A stretch of DNA of 64,000 bases, taken from positions 19,886,403 to 19,950,402 of the forward strand of contig NC_053144.1 in assembly GCF_016808335.1 (NCBI RefSeq), read 5' to 3'. Of the stretch, positions 12,035 through 22,879 are shown one piece after another. How positions within the stretch are numbered: position 1 is the stretch's first letter; every line of letters starts with the position of its first letter. The notes beneath the pieces were generated by a model. It was not told the origin of the DNA and made no database searches. It saw only the letters and a list, made by a program, of their open reading frames with translations. The position numbers and the translations under genes were made by a program. The stretch comes from Panicum virgatum (taxonomy: Eukaryota > Streptophyta > Magnoliopsida > Poales > Poaceae).

Positions 12035-12659
12035 TAAGGATGGCAACGGGTCGGGTTCGGGTCGGGTGGAGTGTCTGGCCACCCAAACCCGAAACCCGAA
12101 TTTAAAATCCGAACCCGCCCCGAACACCGATTCGGGTGAAAATCCATCCCCAAAACCGAAATCCGCGGATACCCGAAACCCAACGAATTATCCAAAACCC
12201 GAAAAAAAGTTCACAAACCATGCGTTACTGCTTCACCGTGTGCGGTTGTGCGCTAACGGGCTGCGCGGTGAACCCCTGCTGGGCGCGCTGCTTGCTCTGT
12301 AGCTGCTGGACGCGACACCGTGCAGGCTGCCTGCTTGCTTTGGGCCACGGGCCAGCTTCTGGCCTGTCCACTCCCGTGGGAGCTGCCTCTGGTCTGGCTG
12401 CCTTGGACTGGCCCATGCGGAGGAGTGCTCCTGCAGCAAGCCGTGTGGGCCTTGGGCTGCTCGTGTGTGGCCAAGCTCGTGTTGCTTTCCGGAGCCCCGA
12501 CGGTGGATCCGTGGGTAAAGATTAAGATCCGCCCCAAACCCGTTAGATTTCGGGTATCCGAATCCGAAAATCCGTGGGCATAAACTAAAACCCAAAACCG
12601 AAACCCGAAACCCGAAATCCGCGGATATCCGCCCCAAACCCAACCCACTGCCATCCTTA
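12035..12659. mobile_element. hAT-like non-autonomous element with GC-rich passenger
   Basis: Terminal inverted repeats begin TAAGGATGGCA on both ends, followed inwards by runs of 'cgggttcgggt' on the left and 'acccgaaacccgaa' on the right, giving two Pro/Gly-biased low-complexity arms. The middle, about 12230-12500, is a GC-rich stretch unlike the arms. The 'aggatggca' end is typical of very common plant hAT-type MITEs. The eight-base flanks (gccgctgc and ccgcctgc) match only partly, so the target duplication is eroded or absent. No transposase is encoded. Confidence 0.6.
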
Positions 12660-13385
12660 CCGCCTGCACCAGATTTTGGCTCCAGGTGCTCGAGAGGAGG
12701 GGAAATGGTTTGGTCATTTGGTGGCTCGAGGCATGGCTTCACGTTCTCGAGCAAAAAGGACAGACTGGATTTCTTGTGCCGGATTTTGGCAATAGGTCCA
12801 CGAAATTAACGGTCTGAACCAATCAGGCATCACGAAGTTGAATGCACCAGACGGCGGTAACGGATCATGCCTGACTTTTTCACAAACCAACTTGGTCATC
12901 AGCTCTTAATTGTACAAAATTAGAGTCTAATATTTTTAAAGTCTGGCTCTTTAGATTATCTAATTCAAATTTTAAAACCCTTTACCACCTCTATTTGTAG
13001 CACTTTTTTAGTCAAGTTAAGCGGTGCCATTTTTATGGCGACTCATCAAGGTATATCACTTCTTTTTACATGCAAGGTTCATCACGATGAATTAGGAAAA
13101 ACACGCCATGTAGTATTGCGTTTCATGTTTATATATATCTATTTCTCAGACATTCGTTGATTGTTAAGATCGCTAACCACACCCTCCGCATGTTTCGACG
13201 GCGCTGTAGACATGCTTGAAGTGGGCAACGGTGGTATGTCTGAGGCGGCCGCACTGATCTCTCTCTTCTTCTCGCGTACCGCGCACGCAAGACAGTCTGC
13301 CTCTCCAATCCGACTCCCACGTACTCCAATCCTCGCTGGCTTGCAGAACCACCGCACGCATCATCATCTATTGTAGTTTGATTTT
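12660..13385. other. Intergenic, no gene recognised
   Basis: No coding motif was seen. Around 13165 the phrase 'taagatcgctaaccacaccctccgca' resembles 'taaggtcgctaaccacgcactccgcg' at about 28793, so an old shared repeat may be present. Confidence 0.4.
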
Positions 13386-13741
13386 GGCCCTGTTTAGATC
13401 TTTACATGTAAACGCAAAAAAACGTAAACGTATTAAAGTGAAACGGAATCTCTAATTTGAAACACTAAATGAAGTCTATTTACAAAACTTTTTGCATGGA
13501 TGGACTGTAAATCGCGAGACGAATCTAATGAGCCTACTTAATTCATAATTTGCAATAGTGATGCTACAGTAACCATCCATCCGCTAATTATTGATTAAAC
13601 ATAGATTAATTAGCATCATTAGATTCTTCTCGCGATTTACAACCCATCTATGCAAAAAATTTTACAAATAGACTTCATTTAATACTTCAAATGCCCTGTT
13701 TACATCTTTACACATTTTTGCAAAATGAACTAAACACACCC
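13386..13741. mobile_element. MITE with 'ggccctgtttaga' ends
   Basis: A hairpin-like element of about 356 bases. It contains a long internal inverted repeat, with 'aatgaagtctatttacaaaa' and 'gcgagacgaatctaatgag' on the left and their inverses on the right. It is a relative of the 'tgtttagg' family at 11130, and is non-coding. Confidence 0.8.
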
Positions 13742-14648
13742 TTTGATTAGTACCGAACTGTGCTCATGGAGCGAGAAACACGGCGTCAACTACGCGCCGC
13801 TCCGGGCATCCCTCGCTGGGCAATATGGCGGTGCCCAGTCATCCCTAGCCATGCTTGGGGGACAAATGTAACACCTCATGTGTTAACCGCCTATAATTAA
13901 ATTAAAATGGTAATTAGTTTCTAACTCACGCGACAAATCACTAAATAAAAAGTCTTCATGTCAGTCTGGGCCAGACCGGTCTGACCGATCGAGACAACCG
14001 GTCTGACCGGTTGAACCTGTTTCAACCGTTTTGGACCCCCACAACATTTAAATCACTCTCTCTCTTCTCCCCACCAACTCACTCATCCTCACCCCGTGTT
14101 CAGCTCTCCTGCCAAGCTCTCTCCCTCTCATCCCCTACCCAAGCCCTAAGCTCTTCAATCCTCCCTCTCCCTTTGATTTCGAGGCCATGGGAGCTTCGGA
14201 TTTGCGTAGGTGATCATCTCCTCCACGTGCTCCTTCCTGGGGTGCCGGGGATTCCAAGTTCCTCGTGGGGAAGAATCCATCCAAGGTAATCAAGCTTGGG
14301 GTGGATTGATCTCCTTGTCTAGGTGGTTCTAATTGATTTTCTCTAGTCAAACATATCCACTTGCATCGCTGAACTAAAGCCTAGAAGGAATTCATAATTT
14401 GTGGGCTAGTTGATTCATCCAAGGTATCTCATCTAGGGTTGGGTAAATCCATCTTTCTAGGAGATTTGAGTCGAGTTCCGTGGGTCAAGATCGTCTATAT
14501 GCATCTCTGAACTAGGGCCTAGAAGGATTTGAAATTGGTGGGCTAGTTAACCGCGACATGGATTCCAGTTTTTGATCTAGGTAGGACCGGTCTGACCGGT
14601 CGGAGGGGCCGGTCTGACCGGTGGTGTGGTTAGATTAATTGGAACTGG

Positions 14649-17417
14649 TGTAGGGTCGAGATGGCGGACTAGAGGGGGGGTGAATAGTCCTTTCTAAAAC
14701 TAATTGCGCCGGCTAACCGAAACTTATGCGGAATTGAAACTATTCGCTTAGCCAAGACTACACCCCTCTAACTATAACTCTAAGGCACCTCCAAAAAAGA
14801 TCCTACACAAAGCAAATGGAGTGCCAAGCTAGTAAGAGCTCTCTTAATAAATCTAATGCCAAGACACACAAGCCTAAGCACTAGTACTTCACAAACCGCG
14901 GGAGCTCCTACACAATTCTAATGAGCAAAAGCACAAAGCCAACCTAAGCTCACTAGATGCTCAAGGACAAGGATACACAATCCAAATCCAAGAGCTCAAC
15001 TTGCTTAGTTACACAATCTAAGCAAGAGCAACTAATTAAGCTACACAAGCTAACTAGATACACTAGGATCTCTACTTCTAGCTACACAAGCAAGAAGTTG
15101 ATTAGCAAGCTACACAAGCTAACTAATCACTAGAGAGCAACTACACAAGCACAAGATATAGAACAATGTAAATACAATGCTTGTGATTTGGAGAAAGCAA
15201 ACCACCGAGAAGAGTAGACAAAGTTGACACGGTGATTTTTATCCCGAGGTTCACTTGGTTGCCACCAAGCTAATCCCCGTTGAGACAAGCTCCAAGGTTG
15301 CCGCCGATCCTCTTGCTAGTGGTGACTCTCAAGTCACACTCTCCCACGTGGAGTGCTCACACCGAGCTCTAGCACATGATCCGGCCGGACCACTTGTTGC
15401 TTTTCACGTCTCGCTCAACTAGAGTTGCTCTTCGCGGCTCCCGCGGGGTGAGCACAATACCCCTCACAAACTCTTCTCCGGAGCACCGCACAAACTTCTT
15501 GCGGGCTTCAACGGAGTCTCTTGCCACCAAGCCGTCTAGGAGGTGGCAACCTCCAAGAGTAACAAGCACACCGGCTTGCAACACGATCACCTAGTGCCAC
15601 TCGATGCAATCTCTCAAAGCAATCGCACTAGAATCGCTCTCTCACTCGATCGGATGAATACTATCAAGTTAGAGTGAGTAGAGGGCTCTCAAGCACTCTC
15701 ACACATGGACACTAAGTCCCCAAAGTGCTCAGCACTCACAAATGGCCGGCCACACCCTCTATTTATAGAGGGAGGCCCCCAAACTAGCCGTTACACTCAA
15801 ATCCCGTGAAAACTGAGTTTTCGCGGACTGTCCGCCTCACAAAAACCGGACTGTCCGCCATTTAAAACCAACGGCTAGAACTGCAATGATTATGTGTCAG
15901 AGTCGACCGTTAGAGCCCCGGGCGGACTGTCCGCGCCCCTGGGGCGGACTGTCCGCGGTTCAAAACTTCGAACCAACCGATTTGCAAACGTCTCTGACTA
16001 AATCTGGAAGTTACCGGCGGACTGTCCGCTCCCCAGGGGCGGACTGTCCGCAGTTCAAAACGTGAGCACACACAGAAACCGCAGTGTTTCTGTCCCAGAA
16101 ATTTCAGTAGGAGGCGGACCGTCCGCCCCCAAGGACCGGACGGTCCGCAGGTCATTTTGGGCACCCAAGACAGAACAACCAAGTTTCTGCGCCCGTTTCA
16201 GCTTTTAAAGGCGGACCGTCCGCCCCCATGGACCGGACGGTCCGCAGGTCATTTTAGACCACCCACAGAGCCAAAAACGGTTCTGTTTGAGCTCAACTGA
16301 GATAACGGCGGACCGTCCGCCCCTCAAGGGCGGACCGTCCGCAGGTCTAGGGCGGACCGTCCGCAGGTCTATTTCCAGCAGAAATGTACCTCGGTAAAAC
16401 GGCCATAACTCTTAGCTCCGATGTCCAAATTAGGTGATCTTGGACTCTATGGAAAGCTAATTCAGAGGGCTACACAACCCAACTGAATTCTTGATCCAAA
16501 ACACAATGGATCAAAGCAGTATTCCACTCCAAGAGCCACCTAATTTCCGGAGAACACCGAAAAACCTTTCTTACTTCCCAATGTTGATCAACATCAACTC
16601 CAACTCTTTCTCCTTTGCAAATGTGCCAACACAACCACGTGAACAACACCATGTGCATGTGTGTTAGTATTTCACAATCATTTTCAAAGGATTTTCACTT
16701 GATCTCACCACGCCACTCGATCCTAGCTACATTGCAATGTTAGATCGCTCAAGTGGCACTAGATGACCGATATGCAAACAAGTTTGCCCCTCTTGATAGA
16801 ACGGCCATCTATCCTAAATCCGGTCATGCACTTCTCTACACAACCTTTGACCGGTGAAATGAAATGCTCTACAAGTCATACCTTTGCCTTGCGCATTCCA
16901 TTTCATCTTTCCAAATATTGATGCCACACAAGCACCAAACTCCATCAAGCCTTTTGATCATCTTCATGAGTCAACACTTGGCTTGATCTTTCTTAAATGA
17001 TATGATCCACTCCATATCATCACATGACCTCTTTGGTCCATCGATCTTGACCTTGCTCGCTCTTCACCGTTGCCTCGGTCCATCGGCGCCAAATCTTGCC
17101 CAAGCTTCACCGCCTCGCGGTCCATCGCTTCAAAGCCTTGACTTGCCCTTCTCCATTGCAACCGGTCCATCAAGCCAAGCATTGTCTTGATCTTCTCCAC
17201 TTTGGTCACATGACTCCATGTCATGTCTCATATGCAATGAGCTCCTCGATCACACTATATGAGCATAGCATCAATCCCTTAGCCATTTCTCCACCATGGC
17301 ACATGTTGCTCATACTAGTGTCTTTGTGTGGACTAATTTCCTGTGTATCTCAACATAAACACTTATTAGTCCACCTAAGTTGTCACTCAATTACCAAAAC
17401 CAAACAAGAGCCTTTCA
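14649..17417 (-). repeat. 3' LTR of the gag-only element
   Basis: Begins tgtagggtcg and ends ctttca in plus orientation. It is the downstream LTR for the minus-strand element. Between 15830 and 16365 it holds about 13 copies of the 13-base palindrome GCGGAC(C/T)GTCCGC or close variants, mostly in pairs about 20 bases apart. Confidence 0.93.
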
Positions 17418-17431
17418 ATCTCCCCCTTTTT
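17418..17431 (-). other. Polypurine tract of the gag-only element
   Basis: Read on the minus strand this is AAAAGGGGGAGAT next to the LTR. This is the expected position and composition for the plus-strand DNA primer in reverse transcription. Confidence 0.85.
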
Positions 17432-20400
17432 GGTAATTGATGACAACTCTACAAAGATATGGAAATTAAGCATATTCCAAGCTAGCACTTCACACATGTG
17501 TAAATAGCTAACTTGGTTTGGATTTTATGTTTCTTATCCACCATTAAGACCACTTGTAAAGATTGGATAAGCACCATAAAAATCCGACTTGGTAGTGATA
17601 ACTCCCCCTACATGTGTGCTCAAGAGATTTGGTTTTAAACTCACACACATGCATAAATATGAAATTTGTGGGATTGTTATCACTACTAAGTGATGCTAAG
17701 GTATATAGGATAAACCTTTGAAGCGTGATACCAATTTGAGATTTGGTTTTAAACTCACACACATGCATAAATATGAAATTTGTGGGATTGTTATCACTAC
17801 TAAGTGATGCTAAGGTATATAGGATAAACCTTTGAAGCGTGATACCAATTTGAGTTGCATCCTTGGAGTTCATTCCTTAGCATCAATGAGTAACTAGACA
17901 TTCATCAAAAACTCAAGATACCTCATGAGATCAACAATATTAGCAAGGCTCTTGATCCATTTGTAAAAAAAAATGTCTAGCTACAATCTATGCATGCTAG
18001 TTATCAAATCATCAATTAAGTTCTATGACTAGCATACGTCACACACAAGCAATGCATATATAAATTTTAAAACTTATGCAAATGCAAGCAAGCACATGAA
18101 TATGCACATATCAAATGCAAACAACTAAGTTCATGAGCTTGCTCCCCCTACTTGTGTGCTCCTCTTGTCCAAGAATATTGATCCTCCTCAATATTGCCCC
18201 TCTTGATCCATGTCCATGATCGTACTCTCATCTCATCTCTCCCTTTGTCATCCAAGGATAATTCATATCTTTGTTCATTTCTCTCCCCCTTTGTCATCAA
18301 TGACCATAAAAAGGGCCGAAGCCACATGAAATTGGCCATGTGAAGATCAATGGCTACCACTTGAGGTTGTACCTCTTGTACTTATAGGGTTACCACTTGA
18401 ATACCCCTTGTAGGCAATCATATGAAGCGTTTGTGGTTTGATACAAAGAGTTGGACTTGGGTAGATGGTTGAGTCTTGAATCTTCATTTTTGATGGACAC
18501 TTTCAATTTGATTGGAATTGACACCACTTGTAACAACAACATGTGGAAGCATGAAGATCACCTTGAAATGCCACATGTAGGATACTAGTAGGATCCTTGA
18601 CCTTGATACTTTGTAGTGGGGCTCCTCCCCCTATGTCAAAGAGTTTTGTCAATCTACTTGAATCTTGAGCTCTTCTTGATGAGGATAGCTTTCTTGATTT
18701 GAATTGATCACTTAAAGTTGAGGATCACTTGTGGAACCACCATTGTTGTACTAGATCTACTTGAATGAGTACCACTTGTATGACCATGTATATCACTTGT
18801 AGAGATACAATGATATACCTTTTGTTGAATCTAGTATCATTTGTAAAATTATGATGGATCACCTTGTGGAATTTGACATTGATAACCAATTCTTGAACTA
18901 GATTGTTTCCATGAGCTTCTTTCTTTTTGACTTGATCTAGACTACTTGCCCAAAAAAAATTCAACTCGGTTTGAACCAATGACAAGCTTCTTCACACCTC
19001 ATTCTAAGGGTTATCTTGACAATGTTGAGTTAAACACTTGAAAGCTCATTTTCTAGATCAACTACTTGGGTTTACTAGCTCATGAACATGTCATATGTTA
19101 CCACTAGATCATATCAAGCATAGAAGCAATAGTGGCATCATAAAACATTTAAATTTATTTTATTTTTCATGAATGATCACTATATATGACTATATGCATT
19201 AATCATGTCCTTAGCATAGTATAAATGCATATGTCAAGCAATTTCACCTTGCTATGTTGGAGTAGAGGATAGTCATTAGATTCCAATTTAGCTCTCCAAC
19301 TAGTATCATGAAGTCCAATTATAATAGCTTGGTGAAGACAATGAATGTCAATATGAAAACCATTCTTCACCCATATGAAATAAATATCCCTTATCATCAA
19401 ATGCACTATCTTGTTGTGGTTGGCTTGCTTCATCTCTTTGATCCTTGCTTGCATGAGAGAATACCATTTGAATATCACTTGAATTTTCATGAATCTCTCT
19501 ACTTTGGGTGTTGCTTGTTTTTTTTTTTGATCAACTCATTTGATATTTTCAACTAAGAATCTCCAATGACTCTAGATCACCACTTCCATATTGGCCTTCC
19601 AAGCACCTTGCTTGTCAATCCCATTGTTGGGCGGCTTGGTCCCTTTCTAGGGAGAAGTGATCTATCCAAGAACCATTCTTGACACTCATTTGAGATGAAT
19701 TTAGTTGATTGATCAGACAATGGACTTGTTATGATGAGTAATTTTGGAGTCTGCTCTAAGTCCTTTTTCTTTCTACTTGAGGTTGGTCTTGATTCTCAAC
19801 TTGAGTACTAAAAGTGTGCCAAAAATACTTCACAATCAAATGGCCTTGTACCCAATACTCGTCATGCTTCTAGATTATTTCAAAACCAAACCTAGGTTCC
19901 TCAACCACTTGTAAAGATGATCAACTTGAGGACCTTTCAATTTAAGTGACTCAAGATTAATCCAATATTTGTCACTTTTCTGGGCAGATTCAACTTGTCT
20001 CAGGCGGACCGTCCGCGGTATACTTGGCGGACCGTCCGCGCTTGCATAGTGGGCATATCATCGGTGTAACCGAAGCTTACCGGTGCATCTGGCGGACCGT
20101 CCGCGATCCATGGGCGGACTGTCCGCGCTTTAATTTTCTGCTGATCAGAGCCTCTGGTAAACAAGTCTCATTAACTGCGGACCGTCCGCCTCTTACCCGC
20201 GGACTGTCCGCACTACTAAATTTCAGACAGCCCAGAATTTTTCTAAATTTCACAATTTCAACTTTGAATTGGGATCATTGCTCAAATAAAATTCCAAAAA
20301 TCTCAAAACTAGCATGAACACCATCCAAAGACTCATATGAGTGAGTAAGAACGAGAAATCAAAAATAAATCAAGTAAAATCAAGAAAACTCATAAATAGC

Positions 20401-20772
20401 CCATAAAAGCCTCAAAAATTCAGAATTTTGTACCAAGGAGTGCACAAAAGAACCAAATGTCATAAGAACTAGTTTTCAAGCCACATTTGAGAAGTAAATG
20501 ACTTTTAACTCATTTTTCAATTTGCAAAAAGATTGTTCATCCAAAAGCAAGGTTTAACACAAATAAGTTAGCAAGCCAACAAATATTTCCAATGAATTTC
20601 TCACAACTAGAAAAAGAAACTTGTATGTTGTAGCACTTGGACTTCATTGTTTTGATTTGGCATTGGGTTGTATATATGCAAAGAAAATTTGAATTCCTTG
20701 ATTCAATCATAAGATCAAGAATATGAATTTTATTTGAATCAAGCCTCCAATGCCTTTGGTACCTACACACAT
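17432..20772. other. Long non-coding interior of the gag-only element
   Basis: About 3.3 kb without a long open frame on either strand. It contains many short related phrases ('cacttg', 'tctccccct', 'catgtgtgctc'). It also holds a 114-base tandem duplication and a second cluster of six GCGGAC(C/T)GTCCGC palindromes at 20000-20215. It sits where pol would be expected but shows no trace of pol motifs. Confidence 0.8.
17624..17851. repeat. 114-base tandem duplication
   Basis: Two adjacent copies with period 114 (17624-17737 and 17738-17851) appear identical. They begin 'gagatttggttttaaactca' and end just before the third 'gag' at 17852. The identity indicates a recent slippage or unequal-exchange event. 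Confidence 0.92.
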
Positions 20773-22827
20773 TCATCCACGTTTTGATGGTACCCAAACT
20801 AGGTTGGGTCCTCTCAAGTTAGGAGCAACATACTTTGGCAATGCCTTAGTATGAATAGCGGGATGTTTTGCAATACTAACAAATGAGGTACCATTACCAT
20901 CCTTTCTAAGCATAATATTTGCATCAATTGAAATAGGCTTAGAATTGTTACCTAAGGGACATGAATAAGCCATGTGTCCCCTTTCCCGGCATAAGTAGCA
21001 TCTTCTCTTTTGTTGAGCATTTTCTTCCTTACTCATTTGATGCTTCTCATTGCCTTGCTTCTCATTGTTTGCTTGAGCCTTCTTCTCAAACTTGTTTGGG
21101 CAACCCGAAGCTAGGTGACCCAATATTGCACAACTATGGCACTTGATGTGAGCATGTGGATTCTTCTCTTGAATCTTGTTCTTGCTCAACTTCTTGGCAT
21201 CTTGAATGTGAGTTGGATGCCTTGTTCTTGCCTTGCCACCCCTTCTTGTTCTCTTTTTCATCATCTTCAAGTCATCAACTTGATCATCATGGTTGATCTT
21301 GACTTGAGGTTGGGGTACCTTCTCTTGCTCAACTTGTGGTTTTGGTTGATGTTCTTGTTGCTTCACCAATTGCTTGGTTGGGCACATTGAGGTGAGGTGA
21401 CCCCAAGTGCGGCACTTGAAGCATTTGATATGTTTAAGCTTCTCTTCTTCCTTCTTCAACTTTAGCTTTTCTTTGTTGGGGCAACCATTTGCAAGATGTC
21501 CCATCTCATGGCATTGAAAGCACATGAAATGAGATAGCTTCATTTCTTCTTGCTTCTTCATCTTTCTATTATATTTATTTTTGCTCCATTTCTTGCCTTT
21601 GCCTTTGCTCTCGATGGAACCAATGCCACTCATGTCACCGAAGCTTCTTTGATTTTTGATTATGCTTTCAAGGGTGACTTTTGATTTTGTCCATCTCTCT
21701 ATCTTGTTGCTCAAATACTTCACTTGACTTTGGAGCTCTTTATTTTCTTCTACAAGGTTAGTCTCATATTGCATAGTAGAAGAAGAACAAGCATCTATAT
21801 GTGAAGTACATGGCATAGACAATAAATCATCACATGAGGTGGATACATGTTTTTTGCCTACATCACAAGGGTTAGCAACATTTTGCAATTGATCCTTTGA
21901 CCCATGTGATGAGCTCTCACTAGTTTTAATTTCTTTATTAGAAAGCTTGCTAGTGAGTAAAGCATGATCTAGTACCAAATTTTCATGAGCAACACTAAGC
22001 TCCTCATGAGTCAATTTTAGCTCCTCATGTGAACAACTTATGACATAAAGTAGATGCTTTTGTTGTTCACATGTGTCTTTGAGAAAAGAGTTTTCTTTTT
22101 CAAATTTGATTGTTTTGGCTAACACTTCCTCAAATAATTTAGTCATGCTAGCATATCTATTCAAGAGCTCATCATATGAATTAGGATCAATCATATTGCA
22201 ATTTGATACCTTTGTGTCACCTTGTGACATGAAGCAATGTGATGATGGAGATGAGCTTGAAGTATAAATATCATCCATGCATGAACCACCTTTATTAACA
22301 AGTGTGCTTGGAATAGGATCATCATTTGCAACACTTGAATTATCACCATCAATTATATCAAGTGAGCTTGTTGTAGTTAGATCATTATCATCATCATCAT
22401 CATCATCATCACTTGACCATGAGGTGGAGCAATCTTCCACAAGTACCATGTCGTGAATATGCTCACCATCCTTATGCACTTCTTCCTTGGCCTTAAAATC
22501 ATCATCATCATTGGAGGCCGCCCCATATTTCTTATCGAGATAACTCCAAATCTCGTGTGCGGTTTTCATATCCATGATCTCATCAAGTATACAATTATGC
22601 AAAGATCTAAATAAAATGTTAGTAGCTTGGATATCTAGATCTAGGCATTTCTCTTGTGTTGGAGTTAGATTTCCTTCATCTAACACATGAGAAAATCCTA
22701 CATCCACCATCCACCACATTTGAGGGCAAATAAATTCAAAATTGCATATCATCCAAGTTTTCCACCGTGTAAAGTGTGTGCCATCAAAAATGTGTGGACA
22801 CTCAACATCTAACCCATAAGTCGCCAT
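20773..22827 (-). CDS. Copia-type Gag polyprotein with four CCHC knuckles
   Basis: A single open frame of 684 residues from the ATG at 22827 (MATYGLDVECPH). An earlier in-frame ATG at 22878 overlaps the primer-binding site and is unlikely. The N-terminus has the Copia gag (UBN2-like) pattern FDGTHFTRWKTWM and AHEIWSYLDKKYG. An Asp-rich acidic stretch follows, then a helical middle region. Four zinc knuckles follow at about residues 432-446 (CFQCHEMGHLANGC), 467-481 (CFKCRTWGHLTSMC), 562-576 (CHSCAILGHLASGC) and 607-621 (CYLCRERGHMAYSC), separated by Lys/Glu/Gln-rich linkers. Gag packages the RNA genome into virus-like particles. One or two knuckles is usual, so four is unusual. The frame ends without continuing into pol. 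Confidence 0.9.
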   Translation of the reverse strand: MATYGLDVECPHIFDGTHFTRWKTWMICNFEFICPQMWWMVDVGFSHVLDEGNLTPTQEKCLDLDIQATNILFRSLHNCILDEIMDMKTAHEIWSYLDKKYGAASNDDDDFKAKEEVHKDGEHIHDMVLVEDCSTSWSSDDDDDDDDNDLTTTSSLDIIDGDNSSVANDDPIPSTLVNKGGSCMDDIYTSSSSPSSHCFMSQGDTKVSNCNMIDPNSYDELLNRYASMTKLFEEVLAKTIKFEKENSFLKDTCEQQKHLLYVISCSHEELKLTHEELSVAHENLVLDHALLTSKLSNKEIKTSESSSHGSKDQLQNVANPCDVGKKHVSTSCDDLLSMPCTSHIDACSSSTMQYETNLVEENKELQSQVKYLSNKIERWTKSKVTLESIIKNQRSFGDMSGIGSIESKGKGKKWSKNKYNRKMKKQEEMKLSHFMCFQCHEMGHLANGCPNKEKLKLKKEEEKLKHIKCFKCRTWGHLTSMCPTKQLVKQQEHQPKPQVEQEKVPQPQVKINHDDQVDDLKMMKKRTRRGGKARTRHPTHIQDAKKLSKNKIQEKNPHAHIKCHSCAILGHLASGCPNKFEKKAQANNEKQGNEKHQMSKEENAQQKRRCYLCRERGHMAYSCPLGNNSKPISIDANIMLRKDGNGTSFVSIAKHPAIHTKALPKYVAPNLRGPNLVWVPSKRG

Positions 22828-22864
22828 CCTCTCGGGTCGGTAAGGACCACAAATGAGAGACCTC

Positions 22865-22877
22865 GGCTCTGATACCA
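22865..22877 (-). other. Primer-binding site (initiator tRNA-Met type)
   Basis: On the minus strand this reads TGGTATCAGAGCC, two bases inside the 5' LTR. It is the common plant primer site complementary to the 3' end of initiator tRNA-Met, and it fixes the element's orientation as minus. Confidence 0.93.
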
Positions 22878-22879
22878 CT

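Noticed and set aside
15369..15594. Open frames repeated at 15369 and 23600
   Set aside because: They are the same LTR sequence in both LTRs of the gag-only element, without protein motifs.
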